Origin: Verrucomicrobia subdivision 6 bacterium | GTDB taxonomy: Bacteria > Verrucomicrobiota > Verrucomicrobiia > Methylacidiphilales > Verrucolacustridaceae | NCBI GenBank assembly: GCA_945876115.1 | Contig: CAMCNF010000002.1 | Location: forward strand, 1 to 42,976 | Length of the DNA stretch: 42,976 nt | Direction: 5' to 3' | Part shown: positions 6,857-16,626 of the stretch, in pieces | Layout: each line of letters starts with the position of its first letter | How positions within the stretch are numbered: the stretch's first letter is position 1 | Made by a program: the position numbers and the translations under genes | The notes under the pieces: model-generated | Databases searched by the model: none | The model's input: only the letters and a program-made list of their open reading frames with translations | What the model was told of the DNA's origin: nothing

Positions 6857-9300
6857 CAGAAGAGGCTCGGTGGACGAGCAATTAACTGCTCCGCATAGTT
6901 CATTTCTGCCAAAGAAAGATGGAAGGCCAAAGAAGACTCCGCCCCCTGATTCTCATTCACCCGATCGGCATGTAACCCATCGCTACATCCACCCGTCCCT
7001 GAGTCATACAAGGCCAAGCCAAGATCGTTTCGCCCCAAAAACCATTCGAACGCTCTTCGCGCCTCCTTTGTCCACTGGGGGTCTTGGGTCGCTCGGAAGG
7101 CTTCATGGCAGGCGGCCACCATAGCCTGGGCTTCCACTGGTTGCTGATCAAAATCCGCCCTTGCCCCATCCTTCTCATAGAAACCATTCGAACCAATCGG
7201 CCGGAAACACCCAGCCTGTGTTTTCTGAATCGATACCAACCAACGCAACGAAGCTAATCCCACCTGCAGAGCATCCCCGCACGGCATCCACTGCCCACTT
7301 AGAATGAGTGCTTGGCAAAGTCGGGCATTTTCATACGTCACCCTCGATTCGAACCAAGGCCACTCCTTCGAATGGCAATCTCGCCAGCGCTGCATCAGCT
7401 TTTCAGTTAGCCTAGCTCGAATCACCTTCGTTTTTTGGTCCTCAGGAAAAGTACGCAGATATTCATGAATACCCAAAAGAGCGAAACTCCAGGCCCGCGG
7501 AGAGGAAAATGTTTCTACGATGGGTAGGCCCGCTTCGAATAATCGAGCTGCCAATCGCCGATGACCTTGATGCTTGGAACGTCCAACCCCTGAACCCAAA
7601 GCCCACAACGCACGCCCTTGACTATCCTCACTCCCACAAGGCTCTAACCACTCCCTACCGTGGCTCATGAAATTGCGGAACCGACTTTGCTCGGTATCCC
7701 AAGCTGCACTGAGAAATGCTAGATACCTCGTCGCCAACTGCTCCAAGACTCCCTCAGGCGCGGGATCCCCAAGCTCTTCTAGGACATGACAGAGAATAAA
7801 CGCTCTGGCGTTGTCGTCCGTACAGTAACCTTGGCTAAAGTTTGGAACCGTGAAGGTCGCATGCTGAAAAATACCCGTGCCATCACTCATATGGATCAGG
7901 TGGTCCAACCGACTTGGCGGCAAGTCATAGGGCCGATGGTCAAGGGTCCACCCCTCGAAAGCCGCCCGAGGGTTAGCTTTACGATCGGCTCGTGCTCGCT
8001 GAAACGACTCTAGATAACGCTCTCCTACCGCAGGCCAAATCATCTCCCGGCCCAGAGCATAGGCGTTACGGCGCATCTTGTTTAGATGGGCAGGATCGTC
8101 CAGCAGGGCACAAACACTTTTGGCAATTGCCCCAGCATCTCGAAAGGGCACGAGCATCCCTCGCCCCTCCGCGAGTAGCTCCTGTGCATGCCAATACGGA
8201 GTAGAAACCACCGCCTTGCCCGCACCAAAAACATAGGCCAGCGTTCCCGAGGTAATTTGGCTCTCCTCGAGATAAGGGGTCAGATAAATATCCGTCGCCC
8301 CAATAAACTCCTGCAACTCCTCCAGCTCTAAAAACCGATTGTAGAAAATAATATGCTCCTTCACCCCACGATCGTCCGCCAATCGCTCCAAGCTTAGGCG
8401 ATAACTCTCCCCCTCTTGCGCCAAAAGATGGGGGTGCGTCACCCCTAAGACCAAGTAAACCACCTCAGGATGCTGCTGGACAATCTTAGGCAACGCCTCA
8501 ATCACATGTTCAATTCCTTTGCCCGGTCCAATCAAACCAAAGGTGAATAGAACCTTTCGACCCTCGACCCCCAATCGTTCCTTAAATAATTCTGAATCGA
8601 GAAACTTCGTATTCGGAATTCCGTGCGGAATGATATCCACTTTCTCCATCGAGACCCCGTATACCTCCTCAAGAATCTTTGCCCCCTTGCGTGCCATTAC
8701 GATCAATCGGTCACTCCGCTTAATTAACTCCTGCATCACTTCCCGCTGAGCATCATTCGGCTTCGTTAAGACGGTGTGTAAGGTTGTCACAACCGGCATG
8801 CGCACTTCTTTTAATAAGGCTAAAAGATGACTTCCTGCCGTCCCTCCATAGATCCCGAATTCGTGCTGCACGCTGAGAACATCCGCATTGTGAAAATTCA
8901 AAAAATCGGCCGCCCGACGATACGAATCTAGCATCTTCTCCGCCATTTCAAACCGTACCCGAGGAGGGTAGGCATAGCCTTCGGCCCGGTCATTGACTGC
9001 CCCGACGTAACAGTCCGATCCCGAGGCAGCGCCCGCCACCGCTTCACATAAATCACTCGTAAAGGTGGCAATCCCACAAAGCCTCGGCAAATAGTCCCCC
9101 AGAAATGCTATGCGCTTGGGTACCGAGGAAGTGTCGGTTCCAGTTTTCACCTTTGCGCCGTTATTCCGCATTGTTTTTCCAACCGATTTAGAAACTTTTC
9201 TGACCCGCCCAGAACCATTCAACGAGGTAGTCCCTGTCTCTTTAGACTTTCTCGGCTGACTCGATTGCCTTCGTCCCTTTTTTACCCCAGAAGAACTCAT
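6856..9300 (-). CDS. Family 4-like glycosyltransferase with C-terminal alpha/alpha-toroid-like domain
   Basis: 814 aa; GT-B motifs (GIATFTSDL, QHEFGIYGG, TFGLIGPGKGIEHVIEALP, EESQITSGTLAYVFGAGKAVVSTPYWHAQELL) followed by ~330-aa helical domain with YCTDDNARAFIL. Confidence 0.85.
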   Translation of the reverse strand: MSSSGVKKGRRQSSQPRKSKETGTTSLNGSGRVRKVSKSVGKTMRNNGAKVKTGTDTSSVPKRIAFLGDYLPRLCGIATFTSDLCEAVAGAASGSDCYVGAVNDRAEGYAYPPRVRFEMAEKMLDSYRRAADFLNFHNADVLSVQHEFGIYGGTAGSHLLALLKEVRMPVVTTLHTVLTKPNDAQREVMQELIKRSDRLIVMARKGAKILEEVYGVSMEKVDIIPHGIPNTKFLDSELFKERLGVEGRKVLFTFGLIGPGKGIEHVIEALPKIVQQHPEVVYLVLGVTHPHLLAQEGESYRLSLERLADDRGVKEHIIFYNRFLELEELQEFIGATDIYLTPYLEESQITSGTLAYVFGAGKAVVSTPYWHAQELLAEGRGMLVPFRDAGAIAKSVCALLDDPAHLNKMRRNAYALGREMIWPAVGERYLESFQRARADRKANPRAAFEGWTLDHRPYDLPPSRLDHLIHMSDGTGIFQHATFTVPNFSQGYCTDDNARAFILCHVLEELGDPAPEGVLEQLATRYLAFLSAAWDTEQSRFRNFMSHGREWLEPCGSEDSQGRALWALGSGVGRSKHQGHRRLAARLFEAGLPIVETFSSPRAWSFALLGIHEYLRTFPEDQKTKVIRARLTEKLMQRWRDCHSKEWPWFESRVTYENARLCQALILSGQWMPCGDALQVGLASLRWLVSIQKTQAGCFRPIGSNGFYEKDGARADFDQQPVEAQAMVAACHEAFRATQDPQWTKEARRAFEWFLGRNDLGLALYDSGTGGCSDGLHADRVNENQGAESSLAFHLSLAEMNYAEQLIARPPSLF

Positions 9301-9444
9301 CGTCTTAGGATACCTGAGAATTCACTGGAGTCCGTCTAAATAGGAAGCCCATCCCCCCTTACCCCCATAGAAACCCAAACTCGAAAAGTTGGCCAAAACG
9401 GCCCGAGCCGCTACTCGGCCATGAAATAATTCGCAATGCCTAGT

Positions 9445-11217
9445 TCAAACAACCACCGGAACACCACCCACGGGCGCATCAACCCACTTGCCATGTTCCC
9501 GAATCAAATCCTGCAATCGCTCCACCGCTTCCGCTTCAGGAATATTAAATTTTACTGGCGTCCGGCCCACGTAGAGGTTGATCTTCCCGGGAGCTCCCCC
9601 CACGTAGCCAAAATCCGCATCCGCCATCTCCCCTGGTCCATTGACAATACATCCCATCACCGCAATTTTGACTCCCTTCAAATGCTGCGTCCCAGCCTTA
9701 ATCTTGGCTGTAGTGCTCTGCAGATCAAAAAGGGTCCGCCCGCAGGAGGGACACGCCACATAATCGGTTTTAAAGATCCGACTTCCCGCCGCCTGTAAAA
9801 TATTAAATCCCAATCGCAAACTAGCTCCTGGCGCTGGCTCACCCCTGACCAGAATCGCATCCCCAATTCCGTCACAAAGCAATGCCCCAAGATGAATCGA
9901 GGCCCGAATCAGCCCACTCAATCCACCCTCTGAGGAGTCTGGCTTCAAAGTGTCCTTCAAAAGAATCGGGTGCCTTGCCGGAATTCTCGCCGCCAGCATC
10001 CGCGTGGCTGAAACGAGATTCAAATCGAGCCCATCCTTAACCGCCACGACCACTGCCTCGTTCATCGCCTCCAAAGCCGCGATCTCCGCATCGTTACGCG
10101 GATCTACTTCTACCACCGAAGTCTTTTCATAGACCAACTCAGGCGCCAAATCACCCAGCTGCGCCAAACGCGGACGCAAAGCCTCCTCCACCTTAGCCGA
10201 AACAAAAACCCTCGGCGGCTCCTCCCCTCCCATGGTTACGCCAGATCGCACCACCTTCGAACTCGCCCGCTTTGTAAAACTAAACGGATCATAGGAAAGG
10301 CTAGTCGCCGCATCGAAACTCCCCTGAGCTCTCTCTTCCAAGTATTTTACTAACGCCCGCCCCACGGGAATCTCGTGAATGCTGTCCTCTGTCAAACTCA
10401 CTCGAATGGTATCACCAAGACCATCCAGCAGGAGCGAGCCAATGCCGATCGCACTCTTAATTCTCCCATCCTCTCCGTCCCCCGCCTCCGTCACCCCAAG
10501 ATGCAAAGGATAATTCCAATCTGCCCCTTCTTTCTCCAGCGCTACGGTCAGTAAACGGTACGCCTCAATCATCACCTTCGGATTGGATGATTTCATCGAG
10601 AAGAGGAAATTGTGAAAATTTAGCCTTCTCGCGATTCGCGCAAACTCCAGCGCACTCTCCACCATCCCGTGCGGAGAATCCCCGTAGCGGTTCATAATCC
10701 GGTCTGAGAGGGAACCGTGATTCGTCCCGATCCGAATTGCGATTTTTCTCTCGGCGCAGATTTTTACCAAAGGGGTAAAAGTCTCCTCAATCCGGCCCAA
10801 CTCCTCTGCATACTGCTCATCGGTATACTCCCGAATCGCGAACTTTTTCTTATCGGCAAAGTTCCCAGGATTAATCCGAACTTTTTCGACCCACTGAGCC
10901 GCTTCCAGAGCCGCATCTGGCTTGAAATGAATATCGGCGACGATCGGCACGTCACATCCAGCGGCCAGTAGCTCCTTTTTTATTTTCTGAAGATTAGCCG
11001 CATCCTTAATCGTCGGTGCCGTAATCCTTACGATCTCACATCCCACTTTCACCAGTTCAAGAGTCTGCTTGACCGAAGCCGCCGTATCCATCGTGTCCGA
11101 GGTAATCATACTCTGAACCCGAATCGGATGGCTTCCTCCAATCCCGACCTTTCCCACTTTCACTTCACGAGTGTGGCGCCTTAAGTAGCGATAAGCACTG
11201 GCACAGTAGCTTTTCAT
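9445..11217 (-). CDS. ispG: 4-hydroxy-3-methylbut-2-enyl diphosphate synthase (large, insert-containing type)
   Basis: 590 aa; N-terminal TIM barrel (GVGGSHPIRVQSMITSDTMDT-like), large insert, C-terminal CPSCGRTLFDLQ and GCIVNGPGEM Fe-S motifs. Confidence 0.95.
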   Translation of the reverse strand: MKSYCASAYRYLRRHTREVKVGKVGIGGSHPIRVQSMITSDTMDTAASVKQTLELVKVGCEIVRITAPTIKDAANLQKIKKELLAAGCDVPIVADIHFKPDAALEAAQWVEKVRINPGNFADKKKFAIREYTDEQYAEELGRIEETFTPLVKICAERKIAIRIGTNHGSLSDRIMNRYGDSPHGMVESALEFARIARRLNFHNFLFSMKSSNPKVMIEAYRLLTVALEKEGADWNYPLHLGVTEAGDGEDGRIKSAIGIGSLLLDGLGDTIRVSLTEDSIHEIPVGRALVKYLEERAQGSFDAATSLSYDPFSFTKRASSKVVRSGVTMGGEEPPRVFVSAKVEEALRPRLAQLGDLAPELVYEKTSVVEVDPRNDAEIAALEAMNEAVVVAVKDGLDLNLVSATRMLAARIPARHPILLKDTLKPDSSEGGLSGLIRASIHLGALLCDGIGDAILVRGEPAPGASLRLGFNILQAAGSRIFKTDYVACPSCGRTLFDLQSTTAKIKAGTQHLKGVKIAVMGCIVNGPGEMADADFGYVGGAPGKINLYVGRTPVKFNIPEAEAVERLQDLIREHGKWVDAPVGGVPVVV

Positions 11218-12635
11218 TTCGTCCTTTTTTGAAAAATCGGCATATCCGCGCTCTCCGCAGGCTTTTCCATCCGCCTCTTTAAGCGCATCGAGTCATGGTA
11301 AGTGACCAAAAGAAAGAATCCAGCCAGCAGAACGACGAAGCAGGTCTGAATCATCCCAATAGTCTTGGCTTGCAACTGTCGCCTCCGTACCGCTTCTACT
11401 ATCGAAAAAAGGATGTGCCCTCCATCGAGAACCGGAATCGGCAGAAGATTGAGCACCGCCAGATTCACATTCAAGATCACACTAAAATAAAGCACCAATC
11501 TCGGGTCAGTACGCAGAAGAGAGACTAGCCGTTCAAAGATTCCGAGGGGTCCACTCAGATGTTGCAACCCCACGCTGGAGGCAGGGGTGACCAACGCACG
11601 TAAGGTGCGCAAGACCAGCCCCGCCGCCGAACTCACCTGCTCCTGCGGAGTCGGATGGGTAATCTGAACCTCGCCCGGCTTCCAGATCACCCCGATCATC
11701 CTATCCTTCCGATTGGTCGCCTTTTCTGGCCTGACATTCACCGAGATCTCTCCGCCCGAAGCCCGCTCCACCCTCAGAGCAAGCACCGCTTGGCCCGCAT
11801 CCACCGCCGCCTTAACCGCTGCAGGACTCCATAATTTTTTCCCGTCCAACATCACTATCCTATCCCCACCTCGGATTCCCGCACGGTCAGCTGGTCCATC
11901 CGCAATGACTTTATCCACCACCGCCGATTGGGCAGGATACATCTCAAAACCCAATCGCCTCAGACCTTCCATCTCCGCATCTCGCTCGGGTAAAATCCTA
12001 GCGGTCACGATTTCCCTACCCCCTCGATCCAGTTCGAGCAGAATCTCTTTGTCCGTTCCCAATAAAATACTCTCAACCACCGCCCCTGGGCGCCCCGCCC
12101 AACGCTCAGGTCTCTGCTGGTCAATCGCCAGAATTACATCCCCTGGCAAAATTCCTGCTTTGGCCGCGGGGGTGCCTGGCTCCACCCAGCCGATTGTCGT
12201 CGTCCGATAAGTCATATTCGTCGGCACCCCAAAAATCCACACTCCCACCGCGCAGAGCACCCCCAACCCCAAACTGGCTACTGGACCCGCCAATGCCGTA
12301 AAGATCTTTGCCCCAGGCGATGCAGGAGGCAGATCCTGCACATCTTGTTCCGATTTGCCTTCAATCCCCTCCGCAGGACTCATCTGCGGTAGCTGAACGA
12401 ATCCCCCAAGAGGGAGTAAGTTCACCTGCCACTCCACTCCATCCACCACTTTACCATAAATCTTAGGCCCGAATCCGATAGCAAACTTCTCCACCACTAA
12501 TCCCGCCTTGCGTGCGGCACAAAAATGCCCGAACTCGTGAGCTGCCACCGTCAGCCCAAAAAGAAAAAGAGCCAAAACAATCGTTCCCGCCACCGTAACG
12601 ATTTCCAACCAAGGCAATGAAGCCAGAAAACTCAT
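11214..12635 (-). CDS. rseP: Site-2 protease RseP/RIP metalloprotease with PDZ domains
   Basis: TVAAHEFGHFCAARKAG (HExxH), PDZ segments, LLPIPVLDGGHILF; ATG at 12635 overlaps the dxr stop (ATGA); track ORF extends to 12677. Confidence 0.95.
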   Translation of the reverse strand: MSFLASLPWLEIVTVAGTIVLALFLFGLTVAAHEFGHFCAARKAGLVVEKFAIGFGPKIYGKVVDGVEWQVNLLPLGGFVQLPQMSPAEGIEGKSEQDVQDLPPASPGAKIFTALAGPVASLGLGVLCAVGVWIFGVPTNMTYRTTTIGWVEPGTPAAKAGILPGDVILAIDQQRPERWAGRPGAVVESILLGTDKEILLELDRGGREIVTARILPERDAEMEGLRRLGFEMYPAQSAVVDKVIADGPADRAGIRGGDRIVMLDGKKLWSPAAVKAAVDAGQAVLALRVERASGGEISVNVRPEKATNRKDRMIGVIWKPGEVQITHPTPQEQVSSAAGLVLRTLRALVTPASSVGLQHLSGPLGIFERLVSLLRTDPRLVLYFSVILNVNLAVLNLLPIPVLDGGHILFSIVEAVRRRQLQAKTIGMIQTCFVVLLAGFFLLVTYHDSMRLKRRMEKPAESADMPIFQKRTK

Positions 12636-13786
12636 ACGGCTCCCTGCAGGGCGGTTTTGGCCTGAGCGCGGGCCCACTGATCGGCCGCAATAATTGCTGC
12701 CAGATCAGGCTTTTTCTCGTTGGCGTGAGCCGCCATCACCTTTTCCACCATTCCCCATATCCTCGGGAAAGAAATTTTTTCTTCAAGAAAAGCCTCCACC
12801 GCCACCTCGTTAGCTGCGTTAAAAACTCCTGGCAAAGTCCCCCCAGCCTCCCCCGCTTCTCGAGCTAAGCGCAAGGCAGGAAACCTTTTCTCGTCAGGGG
12901 CCTCGAAGGTTAGGGACCCAATCTTTGCCAAATCCAAGGGCGGCAACCCGCTGGGCAAGCGCTTTGGATAGGTCACCGCATATTGAATCGGAAAACACAT
13001 GTCGGTCACACTCAGTTGGGCCAAGACCGATCCGTCGACAAACTCCACCAACGAATGGACTAGGCTCTGCGGATGAACCACCACCTCGACTTGGCTCATC
13101 GGCAACCCGAAAAGCCAGTGGGCCTCGATCATTTCAAGCCCTTTGTTGAACATCGTCGCGGAATCGATCGTGATTTTCTTCCCCATCGACCAGGTCGGAT
13201 GTTTCAGTGCCTGCGCCACCGTGACCTTCTTCAACTCCTCCGCTGAGCTCTTTCGAAACGGGCCGCCCGACGCCGTAAGAATGATTTTCCGAACCTCCTG
13301 GCTCTTGGCTCCTTGCAAACACTGAAAAATGGCGTTGTGCTCACTATCCACTGGTAAAACTTGGCGTTGGTGCTTTTTCGCCTCCCCCGTGACCGCGGAA
13401 CCCGCCAGAACCAGAATCTCCTTACTTGCCACCGCCAAATCTTTTCCCGTTCGCAGAGCCGCCAAGGCAGGAGCGAGCCCCGCCGTCCCCACCACCGCCA
13501 CCAGCACCATATCCGCCTCTGTCTCTTCCACCATCCGACTCAAACCTTCCGCTCCTGGATAAAACTTTGTTCCTTGGGGTAATTCTTTTTTCACTTTCTC
13601 GGCCGCAACCAAATCAGAAACCGCTACTGCCTTCACCCCAAACTCCCGCGCCTGAGCCAAAACTCGCTCACCGCTTTTGGCCACCCCCAAACCCACTAGC
13701 TTCATCGTCTCGGGTAGCGCCCGTGCAACCTTGCAGGTGCTCTCCCCGATCGAACCGCTCGAGCCTAGTAGAATGACCCGCTTCAT
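12632..13786 (-). CDS. dxr: 1-deoxy-D-xylulose 5-phosphate reductoisomerase
   Basis: LGSSGSIGESTCKVA, LPVDSEHNAIFQCL, TASGGPFR, HPTWSMGKKITIDSATMFNKGLEMIEAHWLF. Confidence 0.97.
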   Translation of the reverse strand: MKRVILLGSSGSIGESTCKVARALPETMKLVGLGVAKSGERVLAQAREFGVKAVAVSDLVAAEKVKKELPQGTKFYPGAEGLSRMVEETEADMVLVAVVGTAGLAPALAALRTGKDLAVASKEILVLAGSAVTGEAKKHQRQVLPVDSEHNAIFQCLQGAKSQEVRKIILTASGGPFRKSSAEELKKVTVAQALKHPTWSMGKKITIDSATMFNKGLEMIEAHWLFGLPMSQVEVVVHPQSLVHSLVEFVDGSVLAQLSVTDMCFPIQYAVTYPKRLPSGLPPLDLAKIGSLTFEAPDEKRFPALRLAREAGEAGGTLPGVFNAANEVAVEAFLEEKISFPRIWGMVEKVMAAHANEKKPDLAAIIAADQWARAQAKTALQGAV

Positions 13787-14631
13787 ATTCTCCCCGTGAA
13801 AACGAGATATCCATAAAAGACAGGCAAGCTAAAGAGCAAGCTATCCACTAGATCCAAGGCTCCGCCAATTCCTGGAAGAAATTGCCCCGAGTCGGTTACC
13901 CGAGCATCCCGTTTGACCACCGACTCTCCCAAATCTCCGATCACACTGACCACCGCCAAGCCGATTCCCAAAATCCATCCATGAACCCCCGCTAGACTGC
14001 CCAAGGATTGCGGAAAATAGTGAATCAAGCCCAGACTCGTAAGTAGGGCAACCAGCACCCCGCCCACCAGTCCTTCCCAAGTCTTTTTCGGGCTAATCAC
14101 TGGACTTAGTTTCGTACGCCCAAAGAGATTCCCTGCCACGTAGGCTCCAACGTCAGTAAACTTGGTCACCGCCACCGCATAAACTAGGAGAGCCACCCCA
14201 CCCCCTTGAGGCACACAGTAAAGAATCTTAGTTGCGTAGTTCAGCAAGTACGGAACGTAAAAGAAGCCGAAGAGAGTCAAAGCCATTGCAGTGGTCGCAC
14301 CCTCAACCTTCGGATGAAACACTCTGCGCGTCAGCGCCCCCAAAATTACTAAAAGCACCAAGACCGCCTCGCCCGAGAACGCATTGGGAAACCCACCCGT
14401 GGGAGAGACCACCGAGAAAAAGGTCGCCCCATAAAGTAGTGCCCCCGCCAAGAGCCCAGTTTTTAAGAAGACGGTGCGACCTGCCGTCCGTTGGGAAAGA
14501 TAGAATTCTCTCTGGGCAGCCAATCCGACGATGGCGATAAGCAGAAAAACCCCGTTGGTATAACGCAGGGTGACCAGCGTGAGAATAATACCCCAAAGCA
14601 GGAGCGAAGAGAGAAGACGCCAGCCCAGCAT
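13783..14631 (-). CDS. cdsA: Phosphatidate cytidylyltransferase
   Basis: Multi-TM; SPKKTWEGLVGG and C-terminal GDLGESVVKRDARVTDSGQFLPGIGGALDLVDSLLFSLP signature. Confidence 0.96.
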   Translation of the reverse strand: MLGWRLLSSLLLWGIILTLVTLRYTNGVFLLIAIVGLAAQREFYLSQRTAGRTVFLKTGLLAGALLYGATFFSVVSPTGGFPNAFSGEAVLVLLVILGALTRRVFHPKVEGATTAMALTLFGFFYVPYLLNYATKILYCVPQGGGVALLVYAVAVTKFTDVGAYVAGNLFGRTKLSPVISPKKTWEGLVGGVLVALLTSLGLIHYFPQSLGSLAGVHGWILGIGLAVVSVIGDLGESVVKRDARVTDSGQFLPGIGGALDLVDSLLFSLPVFYGYLVFTGRI

Positions 14632-14633
14632 GG

Positions 14634-15353
14634 CTAGATCCCTCCAAATCGGCGGTCGCGTCCCGCATAATCCGCCAACGCCTTGGCAAATTCATCTTTT
14701 CCAAAATCAGGCCAGAGGACAGGCGTCACATAAATCTCTGCGTAGGAAATCTGCCAAAGCATAAAGTTACTGATCCGCATCTCGCCGCTGGTGCGAATCA
14801 AGAGATCAGGATCAGGAATTCCCTTCGTGTAGAGGTTGGCCGAGACTGTCTCCTCCGTGATCTTCTCAGGATCCAGCTTTCCTGCCTTCACTTCGCGCCC
14901 CATCGCTTGCATCGCTTCGGTAATTTCCACGCGGGAGCCGTAACTCAAAGCAAGAATCAGATCGAGGCGAGTGTTCTCTTTCGTTCTTTCGATTGCGCCC
15001 TCCAACTCCTCCCTTACGGCTTCAGGTAAATCCTGCCGTCTCCCAATCGTTCGCAAACGAATCCCTTCCTTGCCCATTTCGTTCAGCTCCTCCCGAATCA
15101 CCCCCCGCAGAAGACCCATCAACCCCTGCACCTCGTCCCTCGGTCTCTGCCAGTTTTCCACCGAGAAGGCGTAGAGAGTCAAATAACGGACACCGTGATC
15201 GATGGCGGCTTGCGCCACAGCTTTTACCGATTTGCGCCCTGCCTCATGTCCGCTCAGACGAGGAAGGTGGTGCTGACTCGCCCACCGGCCATTGCCATCC
15301 ATAATGATGGCGACGTGACAGGGAATCTTTGGCGGATTGGATTTCTTACCCAT
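14634..15353 (-). CDS. uppS: Isoprenyl (undecaprenyl) diphosphate synthase
   Basis: HVAIIMDGNGRWA, SGHEAGRKSV, FSVENWQRP, DLLIRTSGEMRISNFMLWQISYAE; track ORF extends to 15371. Confidence 0.96.
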   Translation of the reverse strand: MGKKSNPPKIPCHVAIIMDGNGRWASQHHLPRLSGHEAGRKSVKAVAQAAIDHGVRYLTLYAFSVENWQRPRDEVQGLMGLLRGVIREELNEMGKEGIRLRTIGRRQDLPEAVREELEGAIERTKENTRLDLILALSYGSRVEITEAMQAMGREVKAGKLDPEKITEETVSANLYTKGIPDPDLLIRTSGEMRISNFMLWQISYAEIYVTPVLWPDFGKDEFAKALADYAGRDRRFGGI

Positions 15354-16626
15354 GCCGAAAGGTCTGGTCACGGCCAGCTCCCACAGAAATCAGACCGAGG
15401 GGAGCGCCGACCAAATCCTTGATCGCGGAAAGATACAATCGTGCTTTGCGAGGAAGCTCTTTCCAGTGACGCGCTTCCGTGGTCGGCTCGCACCATCCTT
15501 CAAAGTTCCGATAAATGGGACGACAGCGACTCCAGTCCGCCGCTTCAACTGGTGGCTCCTTCAAATACTTTCCTCGGAGACGATAACCCACGCACACGGG
15601 GATTTTTTCCAATCCATCCAAACCGTCCAAATTGGTCATGGCCATCTCCGTCACCCCGTTGAGCTGAACCGCCCGCCTCACCAGCACCGCATCGAACCAA
15701 CCACAACGGCGCGCTCGACCCGTCGTCGAGCCGAATTCACGGCCCATTCCATGAAGGAGATGTCCCAGCGTTCCATCTTCCGTGACAAAAGGACCGCCCC
15801 CGACCCGTGTGGTGTAGGCCTTCAATACTCCAACTACTCGGTGAATCGCCGTCGGCGGCACTCCCGTTCCGGTGCAGGCCCCGCCCGCAGTGCAATGGGA
15901 ACTGGTCACGAAGGGATAAGTGCCATGATCCACATCCAGAAAAGTTCCCTGTGCACCCTCGATCAAAATCCGTTGCCCCGAAGCCACTGCGCGGTGAGCC
16001 AAGGTCACCCCATCCGCTAGGTAAGGTCGAAGAACCCGAGCGGCAGCTTCCACTTCTCGAATCGTCTTGGTCGCCGAGATTTTTACCCAGCCTTGACCAC
16101 GAGAGGCGCGGTTATGCAACGCCACCCGCTCACGTATCCGCCGAGCCAGCTCGCGGGATGGCAAGGCCAACTCTCCCGCGCGAAGTCCCACCCGAGCCGC
16201 TTTATCCGCGTAGGCCGGGCCGATCCCCCGCCCTGTCGTGCCAATTTTTCCATTTCCCCGACGTTTTTCGAATCCCTGATCCACCGCCCGGTGATGCGGG
16301 AGAACGAGATGTGCCTGCGCCGCCAAATGCAAGCGGCCACGGGTACGAATTCCCCGCTTCATCAGTCCCTCAATTTCTTTGACCAGCCCCGTCGGATCAA
16401 CCACCGCACCACCCGCAATCAGACAGGAAACTTTTCCGCGCAAAATTCCCGAAGGAATAAGGTGCAAAACGTACTTCTCCTTGCCGATTTCAACTGTATG
16501 CCCGGCATTATTCCCCCCTTGCGCCCGCAAAACCCAATCCGCCTCCGCCGCCATCACATCGAGGATTTTACCCTTCCCTTCGTCTCCCCACTGGAGACCG
16601 AGAACGATCGTGACGGCGGGCTTCAA
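15346..16626 (-). CDS. purA: Adenylosuccinate synthetase
   Basis: GLQWGDEGKGKILD, GGNNAGHTV, GTTGRGIGPAYADKAAR, EGAQGTFLDVDHGTYPFVTSS. Confidence 0.97.
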   Translation of the reverse strand: MKPAVTIVLGLQWGDEGKGKILDVMAAEADWVLRAQGGNNAGHTVEIGKEKYVLHLIPSGILRGKVSCLIAGGAVVDPTGLVKEIEGLMKRGIRTRGRLHLAAQAHLVLPHHRAVDQGFEKRRGNGKIGTTGRGIGPAYADKAARVGLRAGELALPSRELARRIRERVALHNRASRGQGWVKISATKTIREVEAAARVLRPYLADGVTLAHRAVASGQRILIEGAQGTFLDVDHGTYPFVTSSHCTAGGACTGTGVPPTAIHRVVGVLKAYTTRVGGGPFVTEDGTLGHLLHGMGREFGSTTGRARRCGWFDAVLVRRAVQLNGVTEMAMTNLDGLDGLEKIPVCVGYRLRGKYLKEPPVEAADWSRCRPIYRNFEGWCEPTTEARHWKELPRKARLYLSAIKDLVGAPLGLISVGAGRDQTFRHG

